Shown in pieces: positions 1 through 9,221 of a stretch of 64,000 nt of DNA. The DNA is from Candidatus Nitrohelix vancouverensis (GTDB taxonomy: Bacteria > Nitrospinota > Nitrospinia > Nitrospinales > VA-1), in contig CP048620.1 in assembly GCA_015698305.1 (NCBI GenBank), forward strand, positions 520,457-584,456, written 5' to 3'. Made by a program: the position numbers and the translations under genes. Every line of letters starts with the position of its first letter. Positions within the stretch are counted from its first letter, which is position 1. Under the pieces are notes generated by a model, which saw only the letters and a list, made by a program, of their open reading frames with translations, was not told the origin of the DNA and did no database searches.

Positions 1-1
1 A

Positions 2-877
2 ACGATCAAGCTAACGGTAGGCTTTGGAGCGGGGGGAACGACGGATTCCACGGCGCGGCTTCTCGCAAAAATTCTCGAAAAGGACCTCGGAAAACGAATC
101 ACCGTGATCAATAAACCGGGAGGGGGCGGCTCGGTCGCCGCGGCTCTCACTCGCGCGCAAAGACCCGACGGTTATAATTTGTTCACGCTCGCAACCGGCG
201 CTTCCGTTCTCATGCCGCACATGCTCGATCTGCCTTACGATCCCTTAAAAGATTTCACATTTATCGCGCAGTATGCGACCTGGAATTTCGGCATTGTCGC
301 CCCTGTAGACGCTCCGTTCGAAACCCTTCAAGAGTTGATCGAATTTGCCAGACAAAGGCCGGGAAGCGTGAGTTATGGCATTGGCGGCGCGGGCACGCCT
401 CCGCATCTGGCGATGGAGCGTCTCGCGCAGGTGGAGGGCCTCGACTGGAAGGCGATTCCCTACACCGGCGGTACGGCGGCTGTGACGGCCTTGCTGGGCG
501 GGCATATCACGATCATGGCGGGTTCAACCGAATGGCTGTCGCAAGTCAAGGCGGGTCGATTCAAACTGCTGGCGATTCTATCGGACAAAAGAATGCCCGA
601 TTTCCCGGAGGTTCCCACCCTGCTTGATCTGGGCTACGAAATCGCCGCGCCTTCCATATTGGGCATCGCCGGCCCCGCCGGGATTCCCGATGAAGTCGTC
701 GCCAAGCTGGAGAGCTCGATTGCTTCAGCAATGAAAAGCGCCGAGATGGAAAACCTGATCAGGAATCTGGCAATGCAGATCGAGTATCGAAACAGCGCCG
801 ACTTCGAAGCGCATGTCCGGCGGGAGCATCAGGGACAAGGCGATTTGATTCAATCGATCGGTCTGGCCAAACAATGA
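2..877 (+). CDS. tctC: Tripartite tricarboxylate transporter substrate-binding protein TctC (5' truncated by window edge)
   Basis: The reading frame is open from base 2, so the signal peptide and true start lie outside the window. The visible part begins at the VGFGAGGTTD region near the start of the mature Bug/TctC fold and continues through IPYTGGTAAVTALLGGHI, typical of Bug-family periplasmic receptors. It binds a carboxylate in the periplasm and hands it to TctAB. tctB and tctA follow on the same strand, so this is a complete three-component secondary transporter driven by an ion gradient. The ligand cannot be read from the sequence: citrate is the archetype, but family members bind many organic acids. 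Confidence 0.93.
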   Translation, partial: TIKLTVGFGAGGTTDSTARLLAKILEKDLGKRITVINKPGGGGSVAAALTRAQRPDGYNLFTLATGASVLMPHMLDLPYDPLKDFTFIAQYATWNFGIVAPVDAPFETLQELIEFARQRPGSVSYGIGGAGTPPHLAMERLAQVEGLDWKAIPYTGGTAAVTALLGGHITIMAGSTEWLSQVKAGRFKLLAILSDKRMPDFPEVPTLLDLGYEIAAPSILGIAGPAGIPDEVVAKLESSIASAMKSAEMENLIRNLAMQIEYRNSADFEAHVRREHQGQGDLIQSIGLAKQ

Positions 878-930
878 AGCCGAAGCGATCATTCAGCTTA
901 AAAAAGCGCTCCCCACTCTAATCGCATATT

Positions 931-1422
931 ATGGAATCTTACCGAAGTCTCAAGCAGGACATTATCGCATCGCTGGCGATTCTGTTGCTGTCCATTTTCA
1001 CGATTGGCTACCTCATCCCCAACCACGTCGCCGAAGCCAGCGTTACGGCGCTATCGCCTCGCTTCTTCCCGCTCGTCGGCGCCGTATCCATCGGTCTGTT
1101 TGCGCTCTGCTTGTGTCTAACTTCAACCTTTTCACTCAAACGATTAACAAATGAAAATCAAATTGAAGCGACGACTCGCCAAAACGCAAAGCTCTCAGCC
1201 TTCGCTGAGTTCAAACGACCCCTCATCGTATTTGCGATTTTATGCGCCTTCGTTTTTGCATTCGAATCGTTTGGCTACCTTGTCGGCGCTCCGGTCGCTC
1301 TTTCAACTTTGATGTTCGCTTTCGGTCAGCGCCGCCCCCTCGTCTTATTCGTTCACTCTCCATTGATCGCAGGCCTCCTGTTCCTTGCCTTCGAATATGG
1401 GCTGGGTTTACCGCTGAGTTGA
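931..1422 (+). CDS. tctB: Tripartite tricarboxylate transporter small membrane subunit TctB
   Basis: 163 residues with four predicted membrane segments (about 13-30, 48-70, 100-120 and 128-158), the size and topology of TctB. It lies 53 bp after tctC and 6 bp before tctA, so it is surely co-transcribed. TctB proteins are poorly conserved in sequence, so the assignment rests on size, topology and position. It acts as the small integral-membrane partner of TctA. No strong Shine-Dalgarno precedes the ATG. Confidence 0.9.
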   Translation: MESYRSLKQDIIASLAILLLSIFTIGYLIPNHVAEASVTALSPRFFPLVGAVSIGLFALCLCLTSTFSLKRLTNENQIEATTRQNAKLSAFAEFKRPLIVFAILCAFVFAFESFGYLVGAPVALSTLMFAFGQRRPLVLFVHSPLIAGLLFLAFEYGLGLPLS

Positions 1423-1428
1423 GGCCTT

Positions 1429-2919
1429 ATGCCCGATGAACTTCTGAGTTCGTTTCTTTTGGTTTTCAGTTTCGGAAATATCCTTGCGGTATTGCTGGGC
1501 GTGATCTTTGGCGTGTTCATGGGAGCGGTGCCCGGTCTGACCGGCACCATGGGCCTCGCTCTGATCATTCCGCTGACTTATACACTGGACCCCGTCGCCG
1601 CATTTTGCATTTTGCTCGGTTGTTACAAAGGATGTCTTTTCAGCGGAAGCATTCCCGCCATTCTGATCAACACGCCGGGAACGCCCGCGGCGGCGGCGAC
1701 GGTCTTGGACGGCTACCCGCTGTGCCAGCAAGGCCAGGCGGGAAAGGCGCTGGGCATGGCGCTCTGGTCTTCGGTGATCGGCGATTTCATTTCGATGATC
1801 GCTCTGGTGTTTGGCGCGCTGGCGCTGGCAAGCATGGCCACAAAGTTTGGTCCTCCCGAGTACTCCATGCTGATCCTGTTCTCTTTGACGATCGTCGCGG
1901 GAGTATCCGGCGACTCGTTGACCAAGGGATTGATCGCGGCGGGTTTTGGCTTTTTATTTGGAACCGTCGGACTCGATCCGATGACCGCAACGCCGCGTTT
2001 CACCTTCGGCGCGGTCACGATGATGAACGGCATTTCATTGATGGCGATGCTGATCGGTTTGTTCGCCATGTCTGAAATACTGATTCAGGCGCAGTCGCAA
2101 CACGCTCGCGCAACGCTGACCGCCGCGATATCTCAGGCGAAAATCAGCCTGAACGATTTGAAGCAATGCGCGAGAACGATTTTCCGGGGCTCCATGATCG
2201 GAATCATTCTAGGCTCCATTCCCGGCCTGGGCGCCACCCCCGCCGCGTTTCTGTCCTACAGCGAGGCGAAGCGAAAATCAAAACGCCCCGAACGATTTGG
2301 AAAAGGCTCGCTGGAAGGCGTCGCCGCCACCGAATCGGCAAACAACGCAACCTGCGGCGGCGCGCTCATTCCGCTCATGGCTCTTGGAGTGCCGGGAGAC
2401 GTGACCACCGCCGTATTGCTCGGAGCCTTTCTGATCCACGGCCTGGCGCCGGGGCCGGTCTTGTTCGAAGAGAATTTGGGACTCGTCTACGCCATCTTCA
2501 GCGCCTTGTTTCTGGCGGTGATCCTGCTTCCCTTCGTCGGTCTCGTCGCGGTTCGAATTTTTTCAAGGATTTTGAAAATTCCCAAATCCATCCTGTTCCC
2601 CGTCATCGCCCTGCTCTGCGCGCTCGGCATTTACAGTTTCAATTCGAGCTTTGCCGACGTGTGGACCATGCTGATTTTTGGAGTAGTCGGTTTTGTCATG
2701 CGCAAGCTGGACTTCCCTCTGGCGCCGATGATGGTGGGATTTGTTCTCGAACCCATTGGCGAGCGTTCGGTTCGGCAAGCCCTGACCCTCTCCTCTGGCA
2801 ACCCGGGCATCTTTTTCTCCACCCCCATTTCGATTTTGTTTTCAGGCCTGACTCTTGCGTCGCTTACCTATATTTCTTTCAATAGTTACAAGAAAATAAA
2901 GCAGGCAAAAAAATCCTAA
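1429..2919 (+). CDS. tctA: Tripartite tricarboxylate transporter large permease TctA
   Basis: 496 residues, the usual length of TctA, with roughly a dozen membrane segments. Conserved family features include GAVPGLTGTMGLALIIPLT near residue 25 and the related repeat GSIPGLGATPAAF near residue 260, reflecting the internal duplication of this permease family. A GAGG ribosome site sits 5 bp before the ATG. It forms the transport channel that works with TctC and TctB. It is the last gene of the tct operon, and the next gene is 347 bp downstream. Confidence 0.95.
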   Translation: MPDELLSSFLLVFSFGNILAVLLGVIFGVFMGAVPGLTGTMGLALIIPLTYTLDPVAAFCILLGCYKGCLFSGSIPAILINTPGTPAAAATVLDGYPLCQQGQAGKALGMALWSSVIGDFISMIALVFGALALASMATKFGPPEYSMLILFSLTIVAGVSGDSLTKGLIAAGFGFLFGTVGLDPMTATPRFTFGAVTMMNGISLMAMLIGLFAMSEILIQAQSQHARATLTAAISQAKISLNDLKQCARTIFRGSMIGIILGSIPGLGATPAAFLSYSEAKRKSKRPERFGKGSLEGVAATESANNATCGGALIPLMALGVPGDVTTAVLLGAFLIHGLAPGPVLFEENLGLVYAIFSALFLAVILLPFVGLVAVRIFSRILKIPKSILFPVIALLCALGIYSFNSSFADVWTMLIFGVVGFVMRKLDFPLAPMMVGFVLEPIGERSVRQALTLSSGNPGIFFSTPISILFSGLTLASLTYISFNSYKKIKQAKKS

Positions 2920-3266
2920 GAATTGATTAAAATATCTGGAAGGCTATTATAATACAGCCCCTTTTCCATTGATTTTTCCTGCATTATCGCCTCCCTCATG
3001 AGTTGTATTTCCTGCAAAACACATTTCGGGCGACGATCCTGTTCTGTAATGAATAGAAGGCTTTATGGCGTATCAAAGCGTTCCTTTCCCGGCTCATACC
3101 CTCGCTTGGTTGACTCCAAATCGACCCGCGATTTCTCCCCAAATGAAGCAAGGGAGATATTGTTGAAATAGATAAAATATTCGGTTAATCTAAGCCCGAT
3201 TTTTACCGGGTGGAGGTATTCAGCCCTGCAGGAAATGAGAATTTTTGTCCATAAAAAGGTGATTCT
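2920..3266 (+). other. Intergenic region between tctA and the radical SAM gene
   Basis: 347 bp without a convincing gene. A perfect TATAAT box lies at 2948-2953 with a TTGATT element at 2923-2928 (19-bp spacer), a possible promoter giving a long 5' leader for the radical SAM operon. A short CCCG/CGGG inverted repeat with a T-rich loop is near 3195. A 50-odd codon open frame from about 2998 lacks a ribosome site and was not accepted. No riboswitch family was recognised. Confidence 0.4.
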
Positions 3267-4043
3267 ATGAATATCGTTCAACTCAGCCTTTTGCAAAACG
3301 ACGGTTGCGCGGGCGGTTGTAAATTCTGTGGACTGAGCCTCAACTCCGAAGTCGAGCGCGAACTCTCCCCCAGCGAAATTGAGTTTCAAAAATCATTCGA
3401 TTTTGCGCGCAGTTCCAATGCGCGCCTCGAACTGGTGTTCCCAAGCGTTGGCACCAATCAACGCGAAGTGCTTGGCCTGTTAACTGAAATGTCCGGCGTC
3501 ATTCAACGCAACGCCGACGTCGATCTCGCCATCAACCCCGGTCTTTGCACCCGCCCCGAGTTTTACGATCAATTGGCGAGTCTTGGCGTTAAACGTTACC
3601 GCAACAATCTGGAGAGTTCCCGCCGCTTGTTTCAAGACCTGGTTCCGAGTCGACCGCTGGCCCAGGACACCAAACTCGAATCGTTAACACTCGCGCGCGC
3701 TTCCGGCCTGAGCGTCGACACCGGTTGGCTCTGCGGTTTGGGCGAGACCGAAGCGGATATTGATGATATTCTTGAGCTGCTGGAGGCATCCACCCCGGAT
3801 TCCATCACCCTTAATTTTTTTGACCCGCGTGAAGCGGCGGAAGCTTTTGAACACACGCAACCTTCCCATCAAGCGGGATTGGACCGCTACGAAGCCTTGC
3901 AAGCCCGTTTCCCAGGAACAGAATTGACTCTGGGAGGCGCGTACGAACTGTGGATGGGAGCGGATGCCCAGCAACTATTAAAAGCGGACGGCGTTTATGT
4001 CGGTCGCTTTCTCGATCATGGAATTGAGAAGAGCGCTTGCTAA
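3267..4043 (+). CDS. Compact BioB-like radical SAM protein, function unknown
   Basis: 258 residues. The radical SAM cluster motif C-x3-C-x2-C is at Cys14, Cys18 and Cys21 (CAGGCKFC), so a 4Fe-4S cluster and AdoMet chemistry are expected. The segment YRNNLESSRRLFQ near residue 112 resembles the biotin synthase/HydE/PylB group. It is much shorter than BioB (about 345) and has only 13 residues before the first Cys; I see no set of cysteines for a second auxiliary cluster. A good ribosome site (AAGGTGA, 5 bp before ATG) fixes the start. It is the first gene of a four-gene run with a flavoprotein, an amidase and an aminotransferase. The substrate is unknown. Confidence 0.8.
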   Translation: MNIVQLSLLQNDGCAGGCKFCGLSLNSEVERELSPSEIEFQKSFDFARSSNARLELVFPSVGTNQREVLGLLTEMSGVIQRNADVDLAINPGLCTRPEFYDQLASLGVKRYRNNLESSRRLFQDLVPSRPLAQDTKLESLTLARASGLSVDTGWLCGLGETEADIDDILELLEASTPDSITLNFFDPREAAEAFEHTQPSHQAGLDRYEALQARFPGTELTLGGAYELWMGADAQQLLKADGVYVGRFLDHGIEKSAC

Positions 4044-4086
4044 TAAAACGGATTTTTCTTCCACTCCTGCAATCCAATAATTCCAG

Positions 4087-5313
4087 ATGCCTTTGATAGA
4101 AGCCATCGTCATCGGCGCCGGACAGGCGGGTCTGGCGATGAGTCGCTGTTTAGGCCGTCGCATTATTCCGCACATCGTTTTGGAGCGCGGCCGGATCGCC
4201 GAGCGCTGGCGCAGTGAGCGCTGGGATTCGCTTCACCTGCTGACCCCGAACTGGCATACCCGCTTGCCGGACTGGAGCTATCGGGGCGAGGACCCCGAGG
4301 GTTACATGAGCGTTCCCGAACTCGTTACATTTTTCGAAGACTACGCGCAATCGTTCAGTGCGCCCATACATGCCGGGCGAAATGTTGATTCCGTCCAACC
4401 GATTCCCAAGGGATACGAAGTGCGAGCCGGATCGGAAATTTGGCATACGCGCGCGCTGATCATTGCCACCGGGCACTGCGACGTCCCTTACGTGCCGGAT
4501 GTCGCCGCTGGCCTGAATTCGCAGATCGTTCAATTGACGGCGCCGCAGTACCGCAACCCCGATCAGCTCGACCCGGGCGGCGTACTGATCGTCGGCTCCG
4601 GCGCTTCGGGATCGCAAATCGCTGAAGAAGTTGCGAAATCGGGCCGACGCGTGACCCTGTCTGTGGGCAGACACCGGCGCCTGCCGCGACGTTACCGCAA
4701 CCAGGATATTCTCTGGTGGATCGACCGCATGGGTATTTTTCGCGAACCCGCAGACCCATCCACCTCACGTGGTTTCCCCGCCCCGCAACTGGTCGGTTCG
4801 AACGAAGGTCGTTCTCTCGATCTTGGCATCCTGCAGGAACTCGGAGTAAGATTGACCGGTCGGGTGGCGGCGATTGAGGGGGTCCGCGTCCGCTTTCATT
4901 CAAATTTAGAGAACTCGATTCAACAGGCAGAAGAAGAGATGCGTAATTTTCTCGACCGCATAGACTCCTTCGCGGACGCGCATGAACTGGGCGGCATCGC
5001 AGAAAGGCCGGAACCGGCGAGACCGGAACCGGTGAGCCCCGCCCCGCCGCCAGACGAAATTGATCTTTCCAATGAAGGCATTCGCACCGTGATCTGGGCT
5101 TCGGGCTATCGTCGCGCCTATCCCTGGTTACAGATGGACCTGCTCGACGATCAGGGGGAATTGCGCCATCGCGACGGCGTGACAGACGCGCCCGGGATCT
5201 ATGTGATCGGCCTGAGACGCCAGCGCTTGAATCATTCCAATTTCATCGACGGAGTCGGAGACGACGCCGAGTTTCTCTCCGAACACATCCTTCGTCATCT
5301 CGCTGAATCATGA
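4087..5313 (+). CDS. FAD/NAD(P)-dependent monooxygenase-like flavoprotein (CzcO/FMO type)
   Basis: 408 residues with two Rossmann dinucleotide motifs: IGAGQAGLA at residues 9-17 for FAD and VGSGASGSQ near residue 168 for NAD(P). The WRSERWDSLHLLTP segment and a later ATG motif (IIATGHCDVP) are typical of CzcO-like and flavin-containing monooxygenases, which oxygenate N, S or C atoms. A proline-rich insert near residue 310 is unusual. The last 4 bp overlap the amidase start (ATGA), so the two are translationally coupled. The substrate is not known. Confidence 0.85.
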   Translation: MPLIEAIVIGAGQAGLAMSRCLGRRIIPHIVLERGRIAERWRSERWDSLHLLTPNWHTRLPDWSYRGEDPEGYMSVPELVTFFEDYAQSFSAPIHAGRNVDSVQPIPKGYEVRAGSEIWHTRALIIATGHCDVPYVPDVAAGLNSQIVQLTAPQYRNPDQLDPGGVLIVGSGASGSQIAEEVAKSGRRVTLSVGRHRRLPRRYRNQDILWWIDRMGIFREPADPSTSRGFPAPQLVGSNEGRSLDLGILQELGVRLTGRVAAIEGVRVRFHSNLENSIQQAEEEMRNFLDRIDSFADAHELGGIAERPEPARPEPVSPAPPPDEIDLSNEGIRTVIWASGYRRAYPWLQMDLLDDQGELRHRDGVTDAPGIYVIGLRRQRLNHSNFIDGVGDDAEFLSEHILRHLAES

Positions 5314-6671
5314 AAACCTCCCACTCGATCAGCCAGCTGGGACGAATGCTCCGCGACAGAAGTCTGGGCTGCCTGGAACTGACCCAAGACGTTCTCGGCG
5401 AAATAGACAAACGCAATCCGCATCTGAATGCCTTCAGCAATATCACTCGGGAACGCGCTCTCCAGGAAGCCGCTCAGGCTCAAAGCGAACTGGACCGAGG
5501 CCTGGACCGCGGCCCCTTACACGGCATTCCCTACGCGATCAAAGAACTCTTCGACCTGGAAAACGCAGGCGCCAGCGCCGGAACCCCTTTGCTCGACCAT
5601 TACATTGGCAAAGCAGACGCCGGAGTCATTCGACGGTTGGCAGAAGCCGGAGCGGTTCTGGTGGGACAAACCCACACCAGCCCGCTGGCGGCGACGATCC
5701 TTGGCGTCAACCCCGCGCGCGGCACGCCGCACAATCCCTGGAAAAGGGAAGCATATATTCCCGGCGGCTCATCCAGCGGTTCCGCAGTCGCGGTGTCGGC
5801 CGGGCTGGTCCCTTTCGCGCTGGGTACGGATACGGGCGGCTCGATCCGCGTCCCCGCCGCCTTGTGCGGGGCCGCCGGTCTTTGTCTCACAACAGGAAGC
5901 GTTGATTCCAGTGGAATGCGGCCCCTGGCGCCAAGTCTGGACAGTATCGGCCCGCTCGCCCGCTCCGCACAGGACATCGAATTCGTTCGCGCCGCCATTC
6001 AAAATGGCGAGACGAAGAATCCGCCTGACCTTAAAGACCTGAGGATCGGCGTTTGCGAATCGGTTTTTTTCGACGACGCGCAGGAAGAGATCCCTAACGC
6101 CGTCTTCTTAGCGGCGCGAATACTGGAAAAACTCGGCGCAACGATTTTCAATGTGCAGTTTGAGGAGCTGGAACGTTTGCATCAACTCGCTTGCGAAACG
6201 AGTTTGATTGCGGCGGAAGCCTACCCACTGCATCGGGAAATTGTCGACCACCCCGATGCCGACTGGGTTCTGCATTGGCTGAGAGTTGCGCGCGACTATT
6301 CGCCTCAACATATCCAGAAGGCGCTGAATGAAAAGAACGCGATTCAGGCGCAACTGGCGGAGCGCATGCGCGATCTGGATGCGGTTCTGGCGCCGACGAC
6401 GCCGCGCGTCGCCGTTCCCGTTTCGACTTGCGACAGGCCCGATACCCACGCAGAGCTATCCGCCGCGATGTCTCGAAACACGCGATTGGGCAATCTTGCC
6501 GGCTGGTGCGGCCTGTCCATACCATCGGGATTCACAACCGACGGATTGCCGATGGGTCTCATGATATACGCAGGTCCCCGTCAGGAATTGATTGTGATCC
6601 AAGTCGCACGCGCCTTTGAATCGTCTTATCATGCAAAGCGCGAAGCGCTTCAATTTTCACCCATACCTTAG
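5310..6671 (+). CDS. Amidase signature-family hydrolase
   Basis: 453 residues. The Ser-cisSer-Lys machinery is visible: the Lys in PYAIKELFD near residue 77, and GGSSSGSAVAVSAGLVPFA followed by GTDTGGSIR near residues 150-180. It hydrolyses a C-N amide bond; the family includes GatA, allophanate hydrolase and many small-amide amidases. No GatB or GatC is adjacent, and the sequence around the active site does not point to GatA. It overlaps the flavoprotein by 4 bp and ends 19 bp before the aminotransferase start, so it belongs to the same operon and presumably acts on an intermediate of that pathway. Confidence 0.9.
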   Translation: MKTSHSISQLGRMLRDRSLGCLELTQDVLGEIDKRNPHLNAFSNITRERALQEAAQAQSELDRGLDRGPLHGIPYAIKELFDLENAGASAGTPLLDHYIGKADAGVIRRLAEAGAVLVGQTHTSPLAATILGVNPARGTPHNPWKREAYIPGGSSSGSAVAVSAGLVPFALGTDTGGSIRVPAALCGAAGLCLTTGSVDSSGMRPLAPSLDSIGPLARSAQDIEFVRAAIQNGETKNPPDLKDLRIGVCESVFFDDAQEEIPNAVFLAARILEKLGATIFNVQFEELERLHQLACETSLIAAEAYPLHREIVDHPDADWVLHWLRVARDYSPQHIQKALNEKNAIQAQLAERMRDLDAVLAPTTPRVAVPVSTCDRPDTHAELSAAMSRNTRLGNLAGWCGLSIPSGFTTDGLPMGLMIYAGPRQELIVIQVARAFESSYHAKREALQFSPIP

Positions 6672-6690
6672 CCATCACACAAGGATGCCC

Positions 6691-7899
6691 ATGCAAGCCA
6701 ACAATTCCATGTCCGTCGAATTTTCGAGCGTGAGAGAGCAAGCGCGCGAGGAATATGAAAAATTTCTGGGGACCTTCCTTCGGGACAGCCCGGTTGTGGC
6801 GCGACGCGGCGACCCGAAAGTCGCTGATCTGGTGTTTGGAGATCCGCATGACCCATCGCTGTCCGGCATTGCCGAAGCCTTGCATGCGGCGGTTGATGTC
6901 AGCGCGGATCTGGGCTATCGCTACCTGCATCATTTGCCCGAAGCGCGCGAAGCGGCGACGGATGCGCTTTCACAACGCACCGGGCTGAATTTTGAGAGCG
7001 ATGATTTGTTTCTGAACACTGGCGCCTTTTCCGGTCTGGTCTGTTGCCTGCAGGCCTTGTGCGATCCTGGTTCCGAGGCGCTTTACCTCAGCCCACCGTG
7101 GTTCTACTACCGCTCCATGATCAAGTCCGTCGGCGCCATCCCGAAGGGCGTGGACCTCAATCCGGAAGACTGGGGCCTGCCGCTGGATGCGATCAAGTCT
7201 GCGATTGGCCCGAAAACCAGCGCCGTCCTGATCAACTCCCCGCACAATCCGAGCGGCAAGGTATTATCTGACGAAGAACTTTCTGCTTTGGCGGAGATAC
7301 TGACGGAGGCGAGCCGTCGCCTGGGTCGGGAGATTCCAATCATTTCAGACGAGGCTTATTCGCGCATTGTTTTTGATCAGGCCCATGCGCCGACGCCTGC
7401 GCGCCACTACGCCGCGACGATCGTTCTCTACACCTACGGCAAAACGCTCCTCGCTCCCAGTCTGCGAATGGGCTATATGGCGCTGGCTCCCGGCTTTCCC
7501 GATTCCGCGCGCATGCGACGTATGTTCGATGCGATCCAGCCGATGGGCGGCTGGTTGCTCCCGACCTGCATCGGGCAACGCGCCCTGCCGCAGTTGGAAA
7601 ATCTTTGCGTTGATTTAGAACAAATCAAACGTCGGCGCGACCATCTTGTCTCCGCCCTGCGAGAGGGAGGCTATCGAGTCGTTCCCGCCGAGGGGACTTT
7701 TTATATGCTGGTCGATAGCCCGGATCCCGACGACATCGCCTTCTCGCTTTATCTTGAATCGCGCGATGTACTGGTTCTGCCCGGCTCCGTACTGGAAACG
7801 CCAGGAACGTTCAGGGTATCGCTCACTGCTTCGGACAGAATGATCGAACAGGCCGCCGAAGTGTTCAGAAAGGGCTACACACCGGAATCGCCTAAATAG
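6691..7899 (+). CDS. Class I/II pyridoxal-phosphate aminotransferase
   Basis: About 402 residues from the chosen ATG at 6691, which has AAGG 6 bp upstream; an upstream in-frame ATG at 6616 lies inside the amidase gene and has no ribosome site. Fold-type I features are clear: NSPHNPSGK, IISDEAYSRIVFD (PLP-contacting Asp and Tyr) and the Schiff-base lysine in YTYGKTLLAPSLRMGY. It transfers an amino group between an amino acid and a 2-oxo acid. It is the last gene of the radical SAM, flavoprotein, amidase, aminotransferase unit and converges on cysK with a 16-bp gap. Confidence 0.88.
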   Translation: MQANNSMSVEFSSVREQAREEYEKFLGTFLRDSPVVARRGDPKVADLVFGDPHDPSLSGIAEALHAAVDVSADLGYRYLHHLPEAREAATDALSQRTGLNFESDDLFLNTGAFSGLVCCLQALCDPGSEALYLSPPWFYYRSMIKSVGAIPKGVDLNPEDWGLPLDAIKSAIGPKTSAVLINSPHNPSGKVLSDEELSALAEILTEASRRLGREIPIISDEAYSRIVFDQAHAPTPARHYAATIVLYTYGKTLLAPSLRMGYMALAPGFPDSARMRRMFDAIQPMGGWLLPTCIGQRALPQLENLCVDLEQIKRRRDHLVSALREGGYRVVPAEGTFYMLVDSPDPDDIAFSLYLESRDVLVLPGSVLETPGTFRVSLTASDRMIEQAAEVFRKGYTPESPK

Positions 7900-7915
7900 A
7901 AACAGGGATAATTCA

Positions 7916-8827
7916 CTAGAACAGGTCTTCGATGGAAAGATACCTTTCGCCGGTATCATAATTGAAGGTCAGAACCACGTCGCCTTTTGCAATCGTTCCA
8001 TCCTTGATTTGCTTTTCGACAGCGGCCAGGACCGCTCCGGTGGATACCCCTGCAAACAGCCCTTCCTCTCGCGCAACTCGGCGCGTCATCGCAAACGCTT
8101 CTGCATCGCTCACAGGGGCGACTCGGTCCAGACTGTCCACGATCAGGTTATCCGGAATAAAACCGGGGCCGATGCCCGGTATATTATGACTGCCGCCATT
8201 GCCTTCGGAAAGCGTTGGCGCCCCCGAGGGGTCGACAGCAACCACTTTCAGATTCTCGATATGTTCCTTCAGGATATCCGCTAGCGCGCTGATATGTCCG
8301 CCTGTGCCAAACGCCGCAAAGAGATAATCGAGGCGATCGAAATCGCGAACGATCTCCAGCGCCGTTGTGTTCTTGTGCGAATCGATATTGGCCCTGTTGC
8401 TGAACTGTTCGAGCATGATGGAACCGGGAATCGCATCGCGCAAGGCCTGGGCTTTTTTAATCGCGCCGTCAATGCCTTCCTCTTTAGGTGTCAGCACAAG
8501 GTCGGCGCCGTAAGCCGTTATGATTTTTCGCCGCTCGATGCTTTGCGATTCCGGCATGACGATCTTGACTTGATAGCCTTTCAGCGGGCCGACCCAGGCG
8601 AGACCGATCCCCGTATTGCCGGAAGTCGCTTCAATAAGCGTTCCACCTGGTTTCAGGGCGCCGTCATTTTCCGCCGCTTCGATCATTCCCAGACTGATGC
8701 GGTCCTTGATACTGCCGCCGGGGTTTTGCCGTTCCAGTTTGATCCAGATTTCATGCTCCGGGAAAAGCTTGTTCAGCCGCAAATTCGGTGTGTTGCCGAT
8801 CAATTCGAGTAAGCTGTTTATTTTCAT
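7916..8827 (-). CDS. cysK: Cysteine synthase A (O-acetylserine sulfhydrylase)
   Basis: 303 residues. The PLP lysine is Lys41 in PGGSIKDR, the substrate loop TSGNTGIG is near residue 68, and the phosphate-binding GTGGHIS is near residue 174. The N-terminal LIGNTPNLRL matches the CysK/CysM family. It converts O-acetylserine and sulfide to cysteine in the cytoplasm. CysK and CysM are hard to separate by eye, so the letter is provisional. It stands alone on the minus strand with its own likely promoter and converges with the aminotransferase gene. Confidence 0.92.
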   Translation of the reverse strand: MKINSLLELIGNTPNLRLNKLFPEHEIWIKLERQNPGGSIKDRISLGMIEAAENDGALKPGGTLIEATSGNTGIGLAWVGPLKGYQVKIVMPESQSIERRKIITAYGADLVLTPKEEGIDGAIKKAQALRDAIPGSIMLEQFSNRANIDSHKNTTALEIVRDFDRLDYLFAAFGTGGHISALADILKEHIENLKVVAVDPSGAPTLSEGNGGSHNIPGIGPGFIPDNLIVDSLDRVAPVSDAEAFAMTRRVAREEGLFAGVSTGAVLAAVEKQIKDGTIAKGDVVLTFNYDTGERYLSIEDLF

Positions 8828-9221
8828 GTGACGATCAATTGATTTCCGGTTCAGGAATGAATGGGAAGGATGTTCCGCAACCTATTATAGAACCGTTTTC
8901 AAAGAAAAAACAGACGGAGTCCAATTAGCCATCATACATTTCGCCAGGGATAGAATTTTTTCAGCAGCGCCGCCGTCGATCCCAGGAGTGAAAGTCCGTT
9001 AAGTATAAGCGTCTCTGATGACGCTACAGTTATAACAGCACCTTCTGCCAGTCATGTCATTCGCCAGTTTTGTTCTACCCAAAAAGGCTTTATACTCCAT
9101 TGAGGAGGAATACAAGGCGCTTTGCCTGATAAAGGGAAAAGCTATTTTTTTGAATTATGAAGCGAATGAGGAATGCTAGACAATCGCTCCCATTGATCCC
9201 CATCACACGGCCCCTCTTACG
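8828..9221. other. Divergent intergenic region between cysK and the EPS-type lipoprotein gene
   Basis: 394 bp that should hold divergent promoters. Apart from the cysK -10 box, a TATACT element lies near 9092 with a weak TTGTTC upstream. A strong GAGGAGG sequence near 9102 is not followed by a credible start codon and open frame. No RNA family or repeat was recognised. Confidence 0.35.
8884..8889 (-). promoter_or_regulatory. Candidate -10 box for cysK
   Basis: On the minus strand this reads TATAAT, a perfect sigma-70 -10 hexamer, about 57 bp before the cysK ATG. The -35 position at 17 bp spacing is weak (TGTTTT), and a TTGAAA lies too close. Likely but unproven. Confidence 0.35.

Noticed and set aside
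2998-3169. Short plus-strand ORF with several Cys in the tctA/radical SAM gap
   Set aside because: No ribosome site, biased basic composition and no linked neighbour; more likely chance.
3063-3389. Minus-strand open frame of 108 codons overlapping the radical SAM 5' end
   Set aside because: It lies on the opposite strand across a well-supported gene start, has no ribosome site and no recognisable protein features.
3267-7899. Assigning the four-gene unit to biotin or ectoine-degradation pathways
   Set aside because: bioA, bioD, bioF and eut genes are missing, and the radical SAM protein is too short for BioB.
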